Below the pieces are notes generated by a model that saw nothing but the letters and a program-made list of their open reading frames with translations, was not told where the DNA came from and made no database searches. From NCBI GenBank assembly GCA_900319235.1, contig ONNR01000027.1:1-61285 (forward strand): 61,285 nucleotides of DNA. Direction: 5' to 3'. Shown piece after piece: positions 35,867 through 43,868 of the stretch. The translations under genes were made by a program, and so were the position numbers. The stretch comes from an uncultured Prevotellaceae bacterium (GTDB lineage: Bacteria > Bacteroidota > Bacteroidia > Bacteroidales > UBA3663). Every line of letters starts with the position of its first letter. Positions within the stretch are counted from its first letter, which is position 1.

Positions 35867-37219
35867 ATGAAGCATCTCCTGAATATATATATAATGTGTG
35901 GCCTGGTTGTGCTGCTAATGAGCAGCTGCATCAAGGACGAAGACCTCAGCTACGAGTCATTCGACGTCCCTGTGCAGTTGCAGAATCCCGTCACGGGTGA
36001 AGGTATGCAGGGCATCCAGGTCGTGATGTCGACAACCTTGGGCAATGCTTGGCAAGCCACCACCGATGGTGCAGGTTGGGCACACTTCACGCTTCCTGCC
36101 GGCATCTACGACCTTTCGGCTTCCGGACAATACACCGATGCGCAAGGCAAGGAATATGTGATGAACTGCAGTTCTTCGAACATCAAGGTCAATGGCACCT
36201 CGCCGATTGTGGGCCAGGGCATGGTGCTGACGATGGTGGCTTCACGTCGTGGCAACCTCATCATCAAGGAACTCTATCAGGGCGGATGTCAGAAGGACGA
36301 TGGGTCGGGAGCGTATTATTTCGACAAGTACGTTATACTTTACAATAACGGACAATTGCCCCTCACCATCGCTCAATTAGGTCTCGGCATGGCACCTCCC
36401 TACAATGCCCATGCCAACAATGGCAACTTTGATGCCGAAGGTCGGCTCACCTATGCCGACAAGGGTTTTATCCCCGCCATCCAGGCCATTTGGCACTTCA
36501 ACGATTCGCTGCATTTGGAAGGCGGGGAGGAGATTGTGATTGCCCTCAACGGTGCTGTGGATCATACGGTTTCCTATTCGAATTCGGTGAATCTGGGTCG
36601 GGCTGAATATTATTGCACCTACGATCCGCTCATCTTCACCAATACGAGTTATTACCCTGTTCCTTCGGAACTTATTCCTGCCAGCCATTATCTTTCGGCA
36701 GCATTCTATGGGCAAGGCAATGCCTGGCCGCTGAGCCAACTCGATCCGGCGTTCTTCATCTTCTCCATCCCGGACGATGTCGATATAGATGCTTACGCCA
36801 ACGATGCCAACAACATCTGGTATCACAACAACGTGGTTTCTGTCTCCGGTGCCTGTCTGCGTATCCCGACCGAATGGATTATCGATGGCATCGAGATGTT
36901 CTCCACTATTTCGACCAAGAATGCCAAACGTCTTACCGACGAGGTCGATGCGGGAGCTGTCTATCTTACCAACACGTTCGGCTACTCCGTACACCGCAAC
37001 GTTGACGTGGCTGCAACGAAAGCCATCCCCGGCAATGAGGAGCTGCTGGTCTATGGATTAAGCGAGACACCCGATGCTTCGCAGGGCGTTGTTCCTGCCG
37101 ATCCGTCAGGCATCCACGCAGAAGCCTCGGCCAAGCAGGGTGCATTCATCATTTATCAGGATACAAACAATTCGAGCAATGACTTCTTCGAACGCTATCA
37201 GGCTACTCTCCGCGATTAG
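35867..37219 (+). CDS. DUF4876-like lipoprotein
   Basis: The 450-aa protein starts at ATG 35867 (a GTG overlapping the receptor stop is 3 bp earlier). It has a lipobox signal (CGLVVLLMSSC). An N-terminal Ig- or carboxypeptidase-regulatory-like domain (FDVPVQLQNPVTGEGMQGI, ending YDLSASGQY) precedes a larger domain with the DUF4876 pattern (LIIKELYQGGCQKDDGSGAY, FDKYVILYNNG, IVIALNGAVDHT). It probably sits at the outer membrane with the receptor just upstream. The end overlaps the next gene by 41 bp. The domain's function is unknown. Confidence 0.82.
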   Translation: MKHLLNIYIMCGLVVLLMSSCIKDEDLSYESFDVPVQLQNPVTGEGMQGIQVVMSTTLGNAWQATTDGAGWAHFTLPAGIYDLSASGQYTDAQGKEYVMNCSSSNIKVNGTSPIVGQGMVLTMVASRRGNLIIKELYQGGCQKDDGSGAYYFDKYVILYNNGQLPLTIAQLGLGMAPPYNAHANNGNFDAEGRLTYADKGFIPAIQAIWHFNDSLHLEGGEEIVIALNGAVDHTVSYSNSVNLGRAEYYCTYDPLIFTNTSYYPVPSELIPASHYLSAAFYGQGNAWPLSQLDPAFFIFSIPDDVDIDAYANDANNIWYHNNVVSVSGACLRIPTEWIIDGIEMFSTISTKNAKRLTDEVDAGAVYLTNTFGYSVHRNVDVAATKAIPGNEELLVYGLSETPDASQGVVPADPSGIHAEASAKQGAFIIYQDTNNSSNDFFERYQATLRD

Positions 37220-38780
37220 TTTGTCGTGGATCCTTTGTCAGCCTCTTGCAGCACAAGAGCATTTCGAGGCCTTGTGTGACACGACGCCCTGGCTTGCCAG
37301 CCGGAACGTCGCGGGGCTCACTGCGCTTCCTGATGACGTTCGCACCAACTATGCCGAAACCTATTTCCAAAAGGATAATGGCGGTTGGGTAGATTATTAT
37401 GCTTCGCCCGACAGTTATGAGTTCGGAGCCCGGACGGCCTCATTCTATCGCGTCAACAGCCGACTTGTCCTGAGTGGCAACGTGAGTTATTCCAGTTTCC
37501 AGGGCAAAGATATGACGGGTTCAGTCTGGCTTGATCCCGATGACCAGCCTTTCGACATCGTTGAGATGGATCGGCAATTTGCCGGGACGAAGAACCGCGA
37601 GAAATATAACCTGATGGGTGGCCTCGGCCTCGATTTGGGGCAGGGTTTCTCGTTGGGAGCACGTGTGGATTTCACTTCGGCGAACAATGCAAAGCGTCGC
37701 GACCTGCGTTCGCAGAACAAACTTATGGACCTGGAGGCCGGAGGCGGTGTTCTTTGGGAGAAAGGCATTGTTCAACTGGGCCTTTCCTACAACTATCGTC
37801 GCACAATCGAGGAACTGCTCTTCAAGACCTATGGCACCACGGGCATCTTCTATGCTTCGCTTATCGACTATGGAGCATTGTTCGGCGTGAGCGAATACAG
37901 CAATGCGAATGGCCTGACCGACGAAGATGAAGAGCGTCCTATGCTTTCCGAACGTCACAGCGTGTCACTCCAACTTGGTATGGGCAAAGGTTCGACGAAG
38001 ATGCTCCATGAAGGGCGGCTGGAATGGCGTGAAGGTTATTATGGCAAGCGTTCGCTTTTTACACCGGTATTTATGGAACATTCGGGAACGGCTTGGGGCG
38101 TAGAAGGCAAGATTACATGGCTGCAAAGACATACCGTGACCTATCAGGTTACGGGTAGCCATCTCGAGAACTGGCAGAACCTCTACACTTATGTCAATCA
38201 GGGAGGAGGCTTGAACGAGTATATCTATCACGGCCGTCTCAAGACACGAGGACAGCGAACGCTCAGCGCCGAGACTGGTTATAGGTTCTATGGCAATGCT
38301 TGGGTTCATCAGGTGAAAGCCGGCTATCATGAACGTCGCCTCACGGCAAGTCTTTATCCCTTCTATCGTCGCCAAAATATTCATTATACCGATGTGAATC
38401 TTGCTTCGCGCCGCATGTGGTATAGCGGAAAGCACGACTGGAGTGCCGAACTGCAACTTGGATATCAGATGGGCGGAGGTATGATGGCAGAAGACGGAAA
38501 TTATGATGGCGCGGGTGAAGGCAATTCGGGTGATGCCGGATCGACACTGATTCGAACGAGTCTCGTCACCCTTCCTTCGGCCCTTCAGCAGCATTATGAC
38601 TATCTGACGGCATCCCAGGGAAATGTTGGACTCAACTTGCTCTATGGCCGTAGGTTATATGCCGACAGGATCCGCATTTTTGCCCTGCTCAGCGCTCGAT
38701 ATCAGCAGGCATGGTCGGTAACTGCAGATGTCGAAAATCATCATCAGACATTCTCTTTGTCACTTGGGTGTACTTTTTAG
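37179..38780 (+). CDS. Outer-membrane beta-barrel-like protein (DUF6850 type)
   Basis: The 533-aa protein starts at ATG 37179, inside the preceding gene, and begins with a signal peptide (MTSSNAIRLLSAISLSWILC, ending LAAQ). Alternating aromatic and polar strands (KYNLMGGLGLDLGQGFSLGA, VQLGLSYNYRRTIEELL) and the terminal Phe (FSLSLGCTF) indicate an outer-membrane barrel. The 41-bp overlap implies translational coupling with the DUF4876-like lipoprotein. I recognise the trio receptor/DUF4876/DUF6850 only as a recurrent Bacteroidetes arrangement; the role is not established. Confidence 0.8.
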   Translation: MTSSNAIRLLSAISLSWILCQPLAAQEHFEALCDTTPWLASRNVAGLTALPDDVRTNYAETYFQKDNGGWVDYYASPDSYEFGARTASFYRVNSRLVLSGNVSYSSFQGKDMTGSVWLDPDDQPFDIVEMDRQFAGTKNREKYNLMGGLGLDLGQGFSLGARVDFTSANNAKRRDLRSQNKLMDLEAGGGVLWEKGIVQLGLSYNYRRTIEELLFKTYGTTGIFYASLIDYGALFGVSEYSNANGLTDEDEERPMLSERHSVSLQLGMGKGSTKMLHEGRLEWREGYYGKRSLFTPVFMEHSGTAWGVEGKITWLQRHTVTYQVTGSHLENWQNLYTYVNQGGGLNEYIYHGRLKTRGQRTLSAETGYRFYGNAWVHQVKAGYHERRLTASLYPFYRRQNIHYTDVNLASRRMWYSGKHDWSAELQLGYQMGGGMMAEDGNYDGAGEGNSGDAGSTLIRTSLVTLPSALQQHYDYLTASQGNVGLNLLYGRRLYADRIRIFALLSARYQQAWSVTADVENHHQTFSLSLGCTF

Positions 38781-38789
38781 TCCATAAAA

Positions 38790-38821
38790 TTTGCAATTAC
38801 GAAAATAAAGAAGTATCTTTG
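38790..38821 (+). promoter_or_regulatory. Promoter for the lipoprotein-ABC unit
   Basis: TTTG (38790-38793), a 20-bp spacer, then TATCTTTG (38814-38821). The ~100-nt leader is almost entirely a nonamer repeat. Confidence 0.75.
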
Positions 38822-38827
38822 GCGAGA

Positions 38828-38905
38828 TTTCCTAGTACTCCGATTACTTTGACTACTTCGTATACTCGGAGTACTCCGAGTACTCCGAAGAATCCGATAA
38901 CTCAG
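38828..38905. repeat. Nonamer array, GAGTACTCC type
   Basis: About eight degenerate copies (TAGTACTCC, GATTACTTT, GACTACTTC, GTATACTCG, GAGTACTCC twice, GAAGAATCC, GATAACTCA) at an exact 9-bp pitch lie in the transcribed leader of the following lipoprotein gene. Confidence 0.85.
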
Positions 38906-38931
38906 ATAATAACAAAAAATACTCCACAACA

Positions 38932-39585
38932 ATGAAAAAAACATTCTTTACTTTGGCTCTTTGCGTCGCAGTTGCGGCCTTCACTGTGTCTTTCACCTCT
39001 TGCTCAGGCAACAAGCAAGCCCAGCAGGAGCAGGCTTCTACCGAAGCACTTAGCGTTGACGATGCCCTTGCTCAGGCCGATGCAAATGTTGACAAACTGA
39101 TTACTGTCGAGGGCGTTTGCACCCACACCTGCAAGCATGGTGCTACCAAGATCTTCCTCCAGGGTTCCGACAACACCAATGTAATCCGTTGCGAGGGTCG
39201 CAATCTCGAAGGCGGTGCTTTCTCGAAGGATTGTGTGAAGAACGTAGTTCGCGTGACGGGTTATGTGCGCGAATCCCGCATCGATGAGGCATATCTCCAG
39301 AACTGGAAACGTCAGTACGAGGAAGCTATGCTTCAGCAGCAAGCCAATGCCGAACAGGCCATCGAACAAGGCCTCGATGAGGAAGAGCAGGAGAAGATCG
39401 GTACCTCTGCTGGTTGCTCGACCGAAGCCGCTGCACGTCGCGAACAGGGCAACACCATCGACGAGAAGATAGCCAACTACCGTGAGCAGATTGCTGCACG
39501 CAAGGCTGCCGAAGGCAAGGAGTATCTTTCCTTCTATCACATCGAGGCAACCTCGTATGAGATTGTCCCAGCTACCGAAGAATAA
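38932..39585 (+). CDS. Lipoprotein with OB-fold-like domain and CTHTCKHG motif
   Basis: A 217-aa lipoprotein (lipobox AFTVSFTSC). The N-terminal half looks like a small OB-fold (VDKLITVEGVCTHTCKHGAT, FLQGSDNTNVIRCEG, VVRVTGYVRESRIDE), as in tRNA-anti or DUF4920-like lipoproteins. The stretch CTHTCKHG has two Cys and two His within eight residues and could bind a metal or haem. The C-terminal half is a charged helical coiled coil (~125-200). It has its own promoter and overlaps the ABC ATPase start by one base, so it is likely to work with that transporter. Confidence 0.8.
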   Translation: MKKTFFTLALCVAVAAFTVSFTSCSGNKQAQQEQASTEALSVDDALAQADANVDKLITVEGVCTHTCKHGATKIFLQGSDNTNVIRCEGRNLEGGAFSKDCVKNVVRVTGYVRESRIDEAYLQNWKRQYEEAMLQQQANAEQAIEQGLDEEEQEKIGTSAGCSTEAAARREQGNTIDEKIANYREQIAARKAAEGKEYLSFYHIEATSYEIVPATEE

Positions 39586-40490
39586 TGGAAAACGTCATCG
39601 AGTGCATCAACCTGACCCATTACTATGGGAAAAGGAAGATTTACGAAAACCTGAGTTTCAATGTGCCCAAAGGCCGCATCCTCGGTCTTTTGGGTAAGAA
39701 TGGCACAGGCAAGACCACAACCATCAACCTCCTGAGCGGATATCTCCAGCCCCGTTCGGGAGAATGCCGTATATTCGGGCAGAATGTCCAGACGATGGAT
39801 CCCGCCTTGCGTCGGCAGGTAGGCCTGCTTGTCGAAAACCATGTGCAGTATCAGTTCATGAACATCGAGCAAATCGAGCATTTCTACGCCCAGTTCTATC
39901 CCGGACAGTGGCGTAAGGAGGCTTATTATGAACTGATGAAGAAACTCAAGGTGGCTCCCGGGCAGCGTATCAGCCGTATGTCGAACGGTCAGCGCAGCCA
40001 GGTGGCACTCGGTTTGCTCCTGGCACAGAATCCCGAACTGCTGATTCTCGATGATTTCTCGGTGGGTCTCGATCCGGGTTATCGTCGACTCTTTGTCGAA
40101 TATCTCAGGGACTGGGCTCACAGTGAGGGTAAGACGGTCTTTCTGACTTCGCATATCATTCAGGACCTGGAACGATTGGTCGATGATTGCATTATCATGG
40201 ACTATGGCAGCATCTTGATGCAATGTCCGTTGGGGCATATCAACGAAGGCTTCCATCGTTTCCGCAGCCAGTTGCCTGAACGTCTGAGTGACGTGCCTGC
40301 ACCATTGCTCGGCGATAAGCAGTTCTATCATCCTGCGCTCTCGTTGACCGGAGAACTCGAACTCTATTCGTTCCTCGAGAAAGACGAGGTGGAACGTCGT
40401 CTGCAGGCGATGAATATCCCTCATGGTCCGCTCATGATGGATAACCTTGACCTCGAGGATGCCTTCATCGGCTTGACGGGAAAGTATTAG
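39585..40490 (+). CDS. ABC transporter ATP-binding protein
   Basis: The 301-aa ATPase has Walker A GKNGTGKT (37-44), signature RMSNGQRSQVALG, Walker B ELLILDDFS and the switch His in VFLTSHIIQDL. The ~75-residue C-terminal extension after the core (from about 225) is typical of ABC-2 type exporters. The start codon overlaps the preceding lipoprotein stop (TAATG). The membrane partner is probably the next gene. Substrate unknown. It differs from importer ATPases in gene context, as no periplasmic binding protein is present. Confidence 0.93.
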   Translation: MENVIECINLTHYYGKRKIYENLSFNVPKGRILGLLGKNGTGKTTTINLLSGYLQPRSGECRIFGQNVQTMDPALRRQVGLLVENHVQYQFMNIEQIEHFYAQFYPGQWRKEAYYELMKKLKVAPGQRISRMSNGQRSQVALGLLLAQNPELLILDDFSVGLDPGYRRLFVEYLRDWAHSEGKTVFLTSHIIQDLERLVDDCIIMDYGSILMQCPLGHINEGFHRFRSQLPERLSDVPAPLLGDKQFYHPALSLTGELELYSFLEKDEVERRLQAMNIPHGPLMMDNLDLEDAFIGLTGKY

Positions 40491-40500
40491 GGGATAGATT

Positions 40501-40552
40501 CTCTAGACTATCTAGATTGCCTAGATTATCTAGATCTTCTAGATTTTCTAGA
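40501..40552. repeat. Nonamer array, CTAGANNNT type
   Basis: Six CTAGA or near-CTAGA cores at a 9-bp pitch lie between the ATPase and permease genes within one unit. Same family as 98-131 and 32868-32916. Confidence 0.85.
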
Positions 40553-40578
40553 ACTACAAATAAATAATATAAATAACC

Positions 40579-41238
40579 ATGTTTTATAAGGAGTGGATCA
40601 AGACACGATGGGCACTACTGCTTATCCTGATCGTCACCTGCGGCTATGTGGGATATGAACTGCTGAACTACCTGCGCGCCATTGGCGCAATGGGAGGGGC
40701 ACATATCTGGATAGCCATGATTACGAAGGATGAGCCGATGTTTGTGCGCCATCTGCAATATATTCCGATGATGGCAGGCATTGCTTTGGCATGTGTGCAG
40801 TTCTTCCCCGAGATGTATCACAAATGTCTGAAACTGACGTTGCATCTGCCATGCTCGCATCTGCGTATGATGTTCGAGATGCTGGGCTTCGGACTGGTTG
40901 CCCTGCTTGTTTGCTTTGGCTTGAATTACCTGATTCTTTGGTTGGGTATGCGTCCGTCGCTGGCCCCCGAACTCTATGGCAAGATGTTGCTCGTGGCCCT
41001 GCCTTGGTATCTGGCAGGCTTTGCCGCATATCTGTTGAGCGCCTGGATCATTCTTGAAGGCTCGTGGTCACGTCGCATCTTCAACCTGGTGGTGATGTTC
41101 CTTTGCCTGAAGGTTTTCTACCTGAGCAGTTTCCCCGGCGCCTATGTGCCGTTCCTGCTATGTCTCGTCGTGTTCGTTTTGGCATGCATTCTGCTGCCTT
41201 GGATTAGTATTGACCGTTTCAAGAAAGGAATTGAATGA
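40579..41238 (+). CDS. ABC-2-type membrane permease (small)
   Basis: A 219-aa integral membrane protein with about six hydrophobic segments: LLLILIVTCGYVGYELL, a segment near residue 65 (IPMMAGIALACVQFF), LGFGLVALLVCFGLNYLILW, LLVALPWYLAGFAAYLLSAW, LVVMFLCLKVFYL and VPFLLCLVVFVLACILL. The size and placement 3' of the ATPase fit the membrane subunit of an ABC-2 exporter. It overlaps the following gene by 4 bp (ATGATGA). Substrate unknown. Confidence 0.85.
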   Translation: MFYKEWIKTRWALLLILIVTCGYVGYELLNYLRAIGAMGGAHIWIAMITKDEPMFVRHLQYIPMMAGIALACVQFFPEMYHKCLKLTLHLPCSHLRMMFEMLGFGLVALLVCFGLNYLILWLGMRPSLAPELYGKMLLVALPWYLAGFAAYLLSAWIILEGSWSRRIFNLVVMFLCLKVFYLSSFPGAYVPFLLCLVVFVLACILLPWISIDRFKKGIE

Positions 41239-42290
41239 TGCGAAAACTTGCAAATATCATACTCGGCATTATCGTCGCCCTGCTTGTCGTCTGGGAACTG
41301 CCCTGGCTCTACAACAACTACGCGGTAAGTTTCCTCCACGGCGATGAGATAGGAGGGCAGCCTTTCACGCTCTACAGCGGATTGGCCGATGAATTCATCC
41401 AGAATACCGAAGGACAGGGACGTCGTGGCATCTCTGGGCGCGAATATACGGTTGAGGAAGCCGATTCGCTGCTGCCCTTCTTCTGGACCACGCAACTTGT
41501 GAATGCAGGTCGTCTGCCTGACACCATCCGTGGTTATGCGGTAAGTCCCCAACTTATCCGTCAGACCAACATCAACTATCATCGTCGTGCTTACGACACG
41601 CACACCAATCGTCCCAATTGCTGCCTTTGGCTCCTGCTCGAATCCTTACCCAAGCGTGTGAATCTGGAAGACCCCGACGATGCTTTCCGTTTCACGAAAG
41701 ATGGCATCGAGTTTATCAACATGAACACCGGCAAGGTGAAACCCAAGAAGAGCAAGCTCTTCACCGATGCGCTCGTCAAGAAGGGTTTCGCATTCCCTGT
41801 TCACGAACTTGATGGCAATCCTGACACCCGCAAGGAATATGATGAAGGTTATCTGCTCATCGACAACAATCGCAAGATGTACCAGATGAAGATGACGGCA
41901 GGACAGCCGTTTGTCAAGAAGATTGACCTTACGGACGAGACAGTTGTGCCAAAGTTCATCTTCGTGACCGAATTCCGTTCGCGCTGCCTGCGTGGCATGA
42001 TGACCGATGAGAACAATGTGCTCTATGTCATCACGCCCAACTATGAGGTGAAGCCCCTCGGTGGAGGTATCCATTACGACCCGACGCAAAGCAACATGAT
42101 GATCATGGGCAATATGCTCGATTGGACCATTCGCATCACTACGGAGGAAGCTGAGGAGTTCTATGCAGTTTCGGCCCTTGATCACTCGTTGCTCAAGACC
42201 TTCATTGCTCCTTATCGTTCGAATCCTTACTTGCCGGGTCTGCACTTCACCGAGACGCTCGACCGTTGGGTGAAGCCAAGGTTCAATTAA
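41235..42290 (+). CDS. DUF4857-like membrane-anchored protein
   Basis: The 351-aa protein has one N-terminal membrane anchor (ILGIIVALLVVWELPWLYNN) and a large domain outside. Two ATG codons in tandem (41235, 41238) overlap the permease stop. I read it as DUF4857, a family typically next to this type of Bacteroidetes ABC unit; conserved-looking motifs are FTLYSGLADEFIQNTEG, GREYTVEEADSLLPFFW and GGGIHYDPTQSNMMIMGNML. There is no catalytic motif I can name. It is probably a periplasmic accessory subunit. Its TAA stop is embedded in a heptad repeat. Confidence 0.82.
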   Translation: MMRKLANIILGIIVALLVVWELPWLYNNYAVSFLHGDEIGGQPFTLYSGLADEFIQNTEGQGRRGISGREYTVEEADSLLPFFWTTQLVNAGRLPDTIRGYAVSPQLIRQTNINYHRRAYDTHTNRPNCCLWLLLESLPKRVNLEDPDDAFRFTKDGIEFINMNTGKVKPKKSKLFTDALVKKGFAFPVHELDGNPDTRKEYDEGYLLIDNNRKMYQMKMTAGQPFVKKIDLTDETVVPKFIFVTEFRSRCLRGMMTDENNVLYVITPNYEVKPLGGGIHYDPTQSNMMIMGNMLDWTIRITTEEAEEFYAVSALDHSLLKTFIAPYRSNPYLPGLHFTETLDRWVKPRFN

Positions 42291-42318
42291 TAATTAACAA
42301 TTAATAATTAACAATTAT
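42284..42318. repeat. AATTAAC heptad array over the DUF4857 stop codon
   Basis: AATTAAT/AATTAAC units at a 7-bp pitch include the stop codon at 42288-42290 and lie about 50 bp before kdsB. Confidence 0.8.
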
Positions 42319-42366
42319 CGGTTAATTGGTGATAATATAAAATTAAGAGATAATCCTTAAATAAGA

Positions 42367-43149
42367 ATGAAAACCATTGCTATTATTCCGGCGCGATATG
42401 CCAGCACTCGTTTCCCGGGCAAACCACTCGCATTGCTTGGTGGCAAACCTGTCATTCAGCGCGTTTATGAGAAGGTGGCTCCTCATGTAGATATGGCAGT
42501 TGTTGCAACCGACGATAACCGTATCTACGACGCTGTTACCGGTTTCAATGGACGTGTCGTAATGACGTCAGCCAATCACAAAAGCGGCACCGATCGTGTC
42601 AAGGAAGCATACGACAAGGTCGTCGAGGCCTTGGGTATGGAATATGATGTTGTCATCAATGTGCAGGGCGATGAGCCTTTCATCGACCCCAGGCAGATTC
42701 AGGCCGTGAAGGATTGCTTCATGGATGCTGCCACCGAAATAGCCACACTCGTCAAGCCATTCCATGCCGAGGACGGACTCGAAGCGTTGCTCAATCCCAA
42801 TTCTCCCAAGGTCGTTGTGGGGAAGGGCGGACAGGCACTCTACTTTAGCCGCTCGGTGATCCCTTACCTGCGAGGTATCCCTCAGGAAGAGTGGCTCTCC
42901 CGTCACACCTTCTTCAAGCACATCGGCCTTTATGCCTACACACCCAAGGCATTGGCTCGCATCACTTCGATGGCTCAGACACCCCTCGAGCTTGCCGAGA
43001 GCCTGGAACAACTGCGCTGGCTTGAGAATGGTATCCGCATCGTAGTACGCCAGGTGGATATCGAAACTGTTGGAATCGATACTCCCGAAGACCTCCAGCG
43101 AGCCGAAGAATTCCTCACGGAAATCAAGCGCAGGAAGGGTTCTTTGTAA
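42367..43149 (+). CDS. kdsB: CMP-Kdo synthetase
   Basis: 3-deoxy-manno-octulosonate cytidylyltransferase: activates Kdo with CTP for lipid A core assembly, in the cytoplasm. At 260 aa it is near the usual ~250. Diagnostic motifs are IIPARYASTRFPGKPLALLG (nucleotide loop), AVVATDDNRI, SGTDRVKEA, INVQGDEPFIDP, YFSRSVIPYLRG and HIGLYAYTPKALARI. It has no signal peptide. No clear -33/-7 promoter was found; it follows the ABC unit on the same strand and may be transcribed from it. Confidence 0.95.
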   Translation: MKTIAIIPARYASTRFPGKPLALLGGKPVIQRVYEKVAPHVDMAVVATDDNRIYDAVTGFNGRVVMTSANHKSGTDRVKEAYDKVVEALGMEYDVVINVQGDEPFIDPRQIQAVKDCFMDAATEIATLVKPFHAEDGLEALLNPNSPKVVVGKGGQALYFSRSVIPYLRGIPQEEWLSRHTFFKHIGLYAYTPKALARITSMAQTPLELAESLEQLRWLENGIRIVVRQVDIETVGIDTPEDLQRAEEFLTEIKRRKGSL

Positions 43150-43216
43150 GTTGCGGTAGTGTTTTTTGTGTTAAAAAAGCAAAATATATAGTTGAAAGCT
43201 ATTTGGATATAATGGA

Positions 43217-43248
43217 TTTGGAGATTATTTAAATAATTCATATATTTG
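43217..43248 (+). promoter_or_regulatory. Promoter for the regulator-kinase pair
   Basis: TTTG (43217-43220), a 20-bp spacer, then TATATTTG (43241-43248). Confidence 0.75.
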
Positions 43249-43288
43249 CAACGTCATCTATCATTGAAGAGTAGATTTATTGAAGTGT

Positions 43289-43852
43289 ATGAATTTACCT
43301 CCTATCGTTATAGCAAAGCTTGAAGAACGCACGGGTATCAGCCTTGGCAACCCTTCAGACCGAGACATTCAAATTCTTTCAAAAGGCATAGAAGAAGTAA
43401 CCAAGAGCCGTCTCGGAGTTAATACGTTGAAGCGCCTTCTAGGACGTATATCTGATGATACACATCAGTCCCGTCCCGGCACACTCAACGTGATTGCCCA
43501 ATACCTTGGAAGCCCCAACTGGCCTGCATTGCTCCTCTCATTAAGCAATGGAAGCAGCTCGTTCACCCATGTAGATGGAGAATTGCGCTCTTCTGATCTC
43601 GAGGTTGGACAAGTTGTGGAAATCTCTTATCTCCCCAATCGTAAGATTCGATTTGCCTATTTGGGAGACGAAAAATTTGAGATTGTGGCAAAAGAGAATT
43701 CCAAACTCCAGAAGGGTGATGTCTGTACAATTTCTTCTTTTATCGTTCGTTATCCTCTTATCATCCGTAATGTAGTGCGTCGTAATACCGCACTTGGCAG
43801 TTATTCCGCAGCTCGTGCCGGTGGAATCACCACTGTCAAAATCCTAAAGTGA
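43289..43852 (+). CDS. Helical N-terminal, beta C-terminal protein of unknown function paired with the kinase
   Basis: A 187-aa soluble protein from ATG 43289. The N-terminal ~85 residues form an HTH-like helical module often seen in Bacteroidetes signalling proteins (SRLGVNTLKRLLGRISDDTH, then PGTLNVIAQYLGSPNWPALL). The C-terminal half is beta-rich (LEVGQVVEISYLPNRKIRFA, FEIVAKENSKLQKGDV). It is not exported. It lies 16 bp before the LRR kinase gene and shares its promoter, so it may be a substrate, regulator or DNA-binding output of that kinase. I cannot name the family. Confidence 0.75.
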   Translation: MNLPPIVIAKLEERTGISLGNPSDRDIQILSKGIEEVTKSRLGVNTLKRLLGRISDDTHQSRPGTLNVIAQYLGSPNWPALLLSLSNGSSSFTHVDGELRSSDLEVGQVVEISYLPNRKIRFAYLGDEKFEIVAKENSKLQKGDVCTISSFIVRYPLIIRNVVRRNTALGSYSAARAGGITTVKILK

Positions 43853-43868
43853 ATCATTGTCCCATCCC

